Source of the DNA: Moniliophthora roreri
Taxonomy: Eukaryota; Basidiomycota; Agaricomycetes; Agaricales; Marasmiaceae
NCBI GenBank assembly: GCA_001466705.2
Contig: LATX02000089.1
Location: forward strand, 1,076,651-1,140,650
Length of the DNA stretch: 64,000 nucleotides
Direction: 5' to 3'
Shown here: positions 61,139-64,000 of the stretch, piece by piece
How the letters are laid out: the number at the start of each line of letters is the position of its first letter
How positions within the stretch are numbered: position 1 is the first letter of the stretch
The notes under the pieces: generated by a model
The model's database searches: none
What the model was told of the DNA's origin: nothing
Seen by the model: the letters and a program-made list of their open reading frames with translations, nothing else
Position numbers and translations under genes: made by a program

Positions 61139-61689
61139 AGAGGAAATGAAGGTATATTGGATATGGGGTACAAGATGAAGGAAAAAGACAAGTTTCCAGT
61201 TGGCATGTCAGCAGCCAGATAACTGGTTCCCACAATACCTGGGAGTGATTAGCTTAGCAAAAATTCTAGCATCTAACAGACCCTGAGAAAAAAACAAGAC
61301 TAGATTGATCCAGCATTACTTGAACTTGCACCAGGAGAGAATTGTTTTCCCCTTGGAGTCTGCTCTGCTGGCTGTGATCCCAGGACTTATATCCCACCTG
61401 TTCTTGGGTCATTATTCTATATCCCTGATTCAGAAGATGCCCAGAGTGAGGAGCTATTCTCTGGGATGGCACCATAGAGATATTTAGAGGTGATAGAAAA
61501 ACAGAAGAGAGACAATGCAAAAAGTGTGTACTCTATTTGTGCAACAACTCAAGACTTACCTCTAGAATTTACCTAGAGCTCAATATGTGCTTTGGGGTTC
61601 CTACTATTGAACCTATACCTCTTCAATAACTCAACATTTATGATGAATTCTTTCTATATCCATACAATCTACTGTCAAATGGAGGTTAG

Positions 61690-62535
61690 CCTTCAAAGCC
61701 TCCAAATAAATCTCTTCATCCCCACTCTACATCTATCAAAGAGCCTGGAGAATACCACTTTCCACAAGCACCAGTATATGTGCTTAATGATCAGCCAGAT
61801 TGTCAATGGTGGCGAGCTTACTTCTATTTGACATCCATCAACATCACTGAGAATGCAAAAGCTCAGAAAAGCCATGATCTTTACAATGTCATGATGCCTC
61901 TTGGTGTCTGGCCTCTCCATTACAATTCACAGGAGAAGATGTTTGAGATGGGACCAGTAGAGGCAATGACACAGATGGTTCCAGAAGTGCCCTTTGTAGG
62001 CAATATGGATGGAGACAAGAAGCAATTCCTTACTCTTGCATGTCTTCTTACCATGAGCACCATTCAAAGCCTCTATCCAACAGATTATGCTCTCATTCTT
62101 CCTTACTTCAATGAAGTGCAGGCTCTCACCTGGGGCAATCATAATCATTCTCCATTCTTTGTCATTGATGGCAAGAAGTCCAACCTCCGCTCAGGAGCCC
62201 CAAAAGAGAAGTCTTATGATGGCTCTTCCTCCCATGGGCTTACTGTAGAGGAAGTTGGTGAAGGCTACATCATATCTGCATCACAAGCTGAACATGACCA
62301 GGCAACAACGCAGCAGGTCAAACTTAACACTTGTGTATCTGTATTGTCTTATTGTTCCCTTATGTGTCTCAAAAATGGAGTGGGACACCTGGTTTTTCCA
62401 TGCCCAGGATATGAATGTAGTATGTTGTGGAGAGTCATTTGGCTTCTCTGGCCTGCAGATGAATGTCTCATCTGCTTCAGAAGGTGGTTCACTATCACCT
62501 TTTATTGGCATTTTACAGAGTGCATGGCACCCTGA
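61690..62535 (+). CDS. Unknown ORF in the AT-rich block
   Basis: Open without stops from 61690 to 62535, with the first ATG at 61780. It reads KEPGEYHFPQAPVYVLNDQP, DCQWWRAYFYLTSINITENA, FVGNMDGDKKQFLTLACLLT, NEVQALTWGNHNHSPFFVID and HGLTVEEVGEGYIISASQAE. It is richer in G+C than its flanks and looks protein-like up to about 62316; after TTQQV the text becomes Cys-rich and less convincing, so an intron or the real end may lie there. No family recognised. A transposon-borne or captured gene fragment is the most likely origin. Confidence 0.45.
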   Translation, partial: PSKPPNKSLHPHSTSIKEPGEYHFPQAPVYVLNDQPDCQWWRAYFYLTSINITENAKAQKSHDLYNVMMPLGVWPLHYNSQEKMFEMGPVEAMTQMVPEVPFVGNMDGDKKQFLTLACLLTMSTIQSLYPTDYALILPYFNEVQALTWGNHNHSPFFVIDGKKSNLRSGAPKEKSYDGSSSHGLTVEEVGEGYIISASQAEHDQATTQQVKLNTCVSVLSYCSLMCLKNGVGHLVFPCPGYECSMLWRVIWLLWPADECLICFRRWFTITFYWHFTECMAP

Positions 62536-63119
62536 TATCCATAATGATCCTATTGGCTGGACATTGCTAATTTGTATGCTTAGGCTTCCTTCTGGTAAGG
62601 TTCACTTTAATTCAACATATCTAAGCCAACTCTTATCAGATAGTAGGAAGCAGTGCTAGTGACTTTCTCCTTGGTTGTCTAGGATTATATGCTTGAAATA
62701 TTGGAATCAATTCTAATAGGCTTATTCATTTCTTCTTGCTCTTTAAGGGCAATGATCTTCACTCTGGTATTGCTCCAACTGTTGACAGAATTGCACTCAT
62801 ACACTGGGTGCAGGAAAGCATAAGTTGAGATAACTTATGTAATGTCTATGCTTTAGTTACAACTAGGGATTTTAAAATAACCCAAATTAATTATTCAATA
62901 GATATGTTATATATTGAAAAGCATAAGTTGAAGAGTATCTATTGAATATTTGCTCTAAATTATCATTTGCTTATGCTATAGAATATAGTATAGATATGAT
63001 ACATATATATTATAGTCATGCTACAAAGCAGAGAGGGTATATAGCATAAGCATCAGATATAAAAACTCAAGTTATGCAGCATATGTTACAACATGACTTT
63101 TCAGGACTGATTACTCATA

Positions 63120-63495
63120 TGTGATGACCCCAATGCCCGTACTATTATCTAGCAATTCTGTTTAGCAAATGTTCTTTTTCCTTAGCAATTCCTTCTCTCA
63201 GATTCTTTTCTTAGTAAAGATACGAATTACTCAGCTTCGGATTATCGATCAAGTAGCTATATTTAGATAGGCACAGATGTATATAAGTAGGACGATCAGG
63301 GTCGAAGCTTCTCCAGCTTGACCTTGTTTATCATTCGGTTAACTCCTGGCTATCATCTGGTTAAACCCTATCAAAACATCGTCGGATCTATCAACTTCTG
63401 TCTTAAGTCAATTAGATCATTCAATTGACTTCAAGAACCAAGTCCTTCAAGCTCAAACTTGGACATAGTGTTGACAGCGAAGGACTCGCGTAACA
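63120..63495. mobile_element. Probable solo LTR
   Basis: A 376-base unit beginning TGTGATGACC and ending GCGTAACA (TG...CA), with a TATA-like TATATAAGTAGG at about 63280 and a distinctly higher G+C than the surrounding block. Flanking pentamers TCATA (63115-63119) and GCATA (63496-63500) match at four of five positions, as an aged target duplication would. No second LTR or polymerase gene lies in the window, so it is either solo or the left end of an element cut by the edge. Confidence 0.6.
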
Positions 63496-64000
63496 GCATA
63501 TATGCAATATGATTTTAAAGCACAAATAGATAATACATGCCATGTGGTAATTGTTATTACACACTATATCTAGCAATAAGATGTGCATACTCAATAGCAT
63601 AGCTATTGCAAAAGTTGAATTTAACTTATGCTATAGTTGTGCAATATATAAAGCTGGAGAAAGTTGCAATACTGTTATAAAGTGTATGAAGTTGATGGCA
63701 CCTCAACTGTGACACTATCATCAGCTGGCAATGAGCCTGTAGTGGCCTGTGACTATCATCTTCACAAGCAACAGCACTTATAGGCAGCAAAAAAAATGGT
63801 CAGTGACTCATTTTGGAGACAATATGTTACAGTTGTAAGCTGATGACAGACCCTCTGTGACTCATTATATCACAGTCTTTTGGCAACAGGACAGTGCCTC
63901 TGTTACCTGTTACAGCCTCCATACACTCCATGACAGTATATTAAAATCAGAAAGAATGCAGAAGCAAGGAACTCTTAATTAAGAGAGCATAAGGTGAAGA

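Larger units (their letters stand above)
58565..64000. other. AT-rich, repeat-like block to the window end
   Basis: After the Tup1 3' end the base composition drops sharply to AT-rich DNA with recurring TTTTC(T)AG-like words (59850-60180) and CATAAGTT words (62800-63100). No intact gene is recognised. It holds a helicase fragment, two hairpins, one long ORF and a solo-LTR candidate, listed separately. The first 400 bases after 58564 with C7 and T-rich runs may be the Tup1 3' flank. Confidence 0.7.

Noticed and set aside
1..64000. tRNA genes, rRNA genes, CRISPR arrays
   Set aside because: No cloverleaf with a convincing T-loop was found by eye and no regularly spaced repeats exist; a tRNA scan would be decisive.

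Overview
The window looks like nuclear DNA of a mushroom-forming basidiomycete (Agaricomycete). Genes are cut by many introns of about 50-60 bases. ATP-citrate lyase is a single chain, and a psi-factor-type oxygenase, an F-box/LRR protein and an arrestin-like protein all have the shape usual in that class. Nothing bacterial, viral or plasmid-like was seen. All identifications rest on reading motifs and splice sites; no search was run.

Layout. 0-4 kb: Argonaute (minus), its C-terminus cut by the window edge. 4-12 kb: gene-poor, with a decayed F-box/LRR gene and three copies (two of them fragments) of a multi-pass membrane protein family. 12-18 kb: a coiled-coil membrane-anchored protein, an acidic GGGF-repeat/EF-hand-like protein and an arrestin-like protein. 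18-20 kb: short transposon-like relics. 20-25 kb: a linoleate diol synthase/psi-factor oxygenase (minus). 27-34 kb: two further membrane-family copies around a degenerate BCS1-like AAA ATPase. 35-40 kb: complex I subunit NDUFS5, a GH16 glucanase and ribosomal protein eL39. 40-45 kb: ATP-citrate lyase. 47-52 kb: HAP3/NF-YB, a macrodomain protein and a large membrane protein. 56-58.6 kb: the corepressor Tup1. From about 58.6 kb to the end the DNA becomes strongly AT-rich and holds a broken RecQ-like helicase fragment, hairpins, an unknown ORF and a probable solo LTR.

The housekeeping genes (ACL, eL39, NDUFS5, Tup1, HAP3, oxygenase, GH16) have consistent reading frames once introns are removed. 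The BCS1-like and F-box loci and two membrane-family copies do not. There is no evidence of a single co-regulated pathway. The window is ordinary chromosome with two repeat- and pseudogene-rich islands (about 5-12 and 18-34 kb) and the edge of an AT-rich transposon block. The strongest leads are the five same-strand membrane-protein copies, the decayed BCS1-like gene with a GC palindrome at its frame break, and the AT-rich block.
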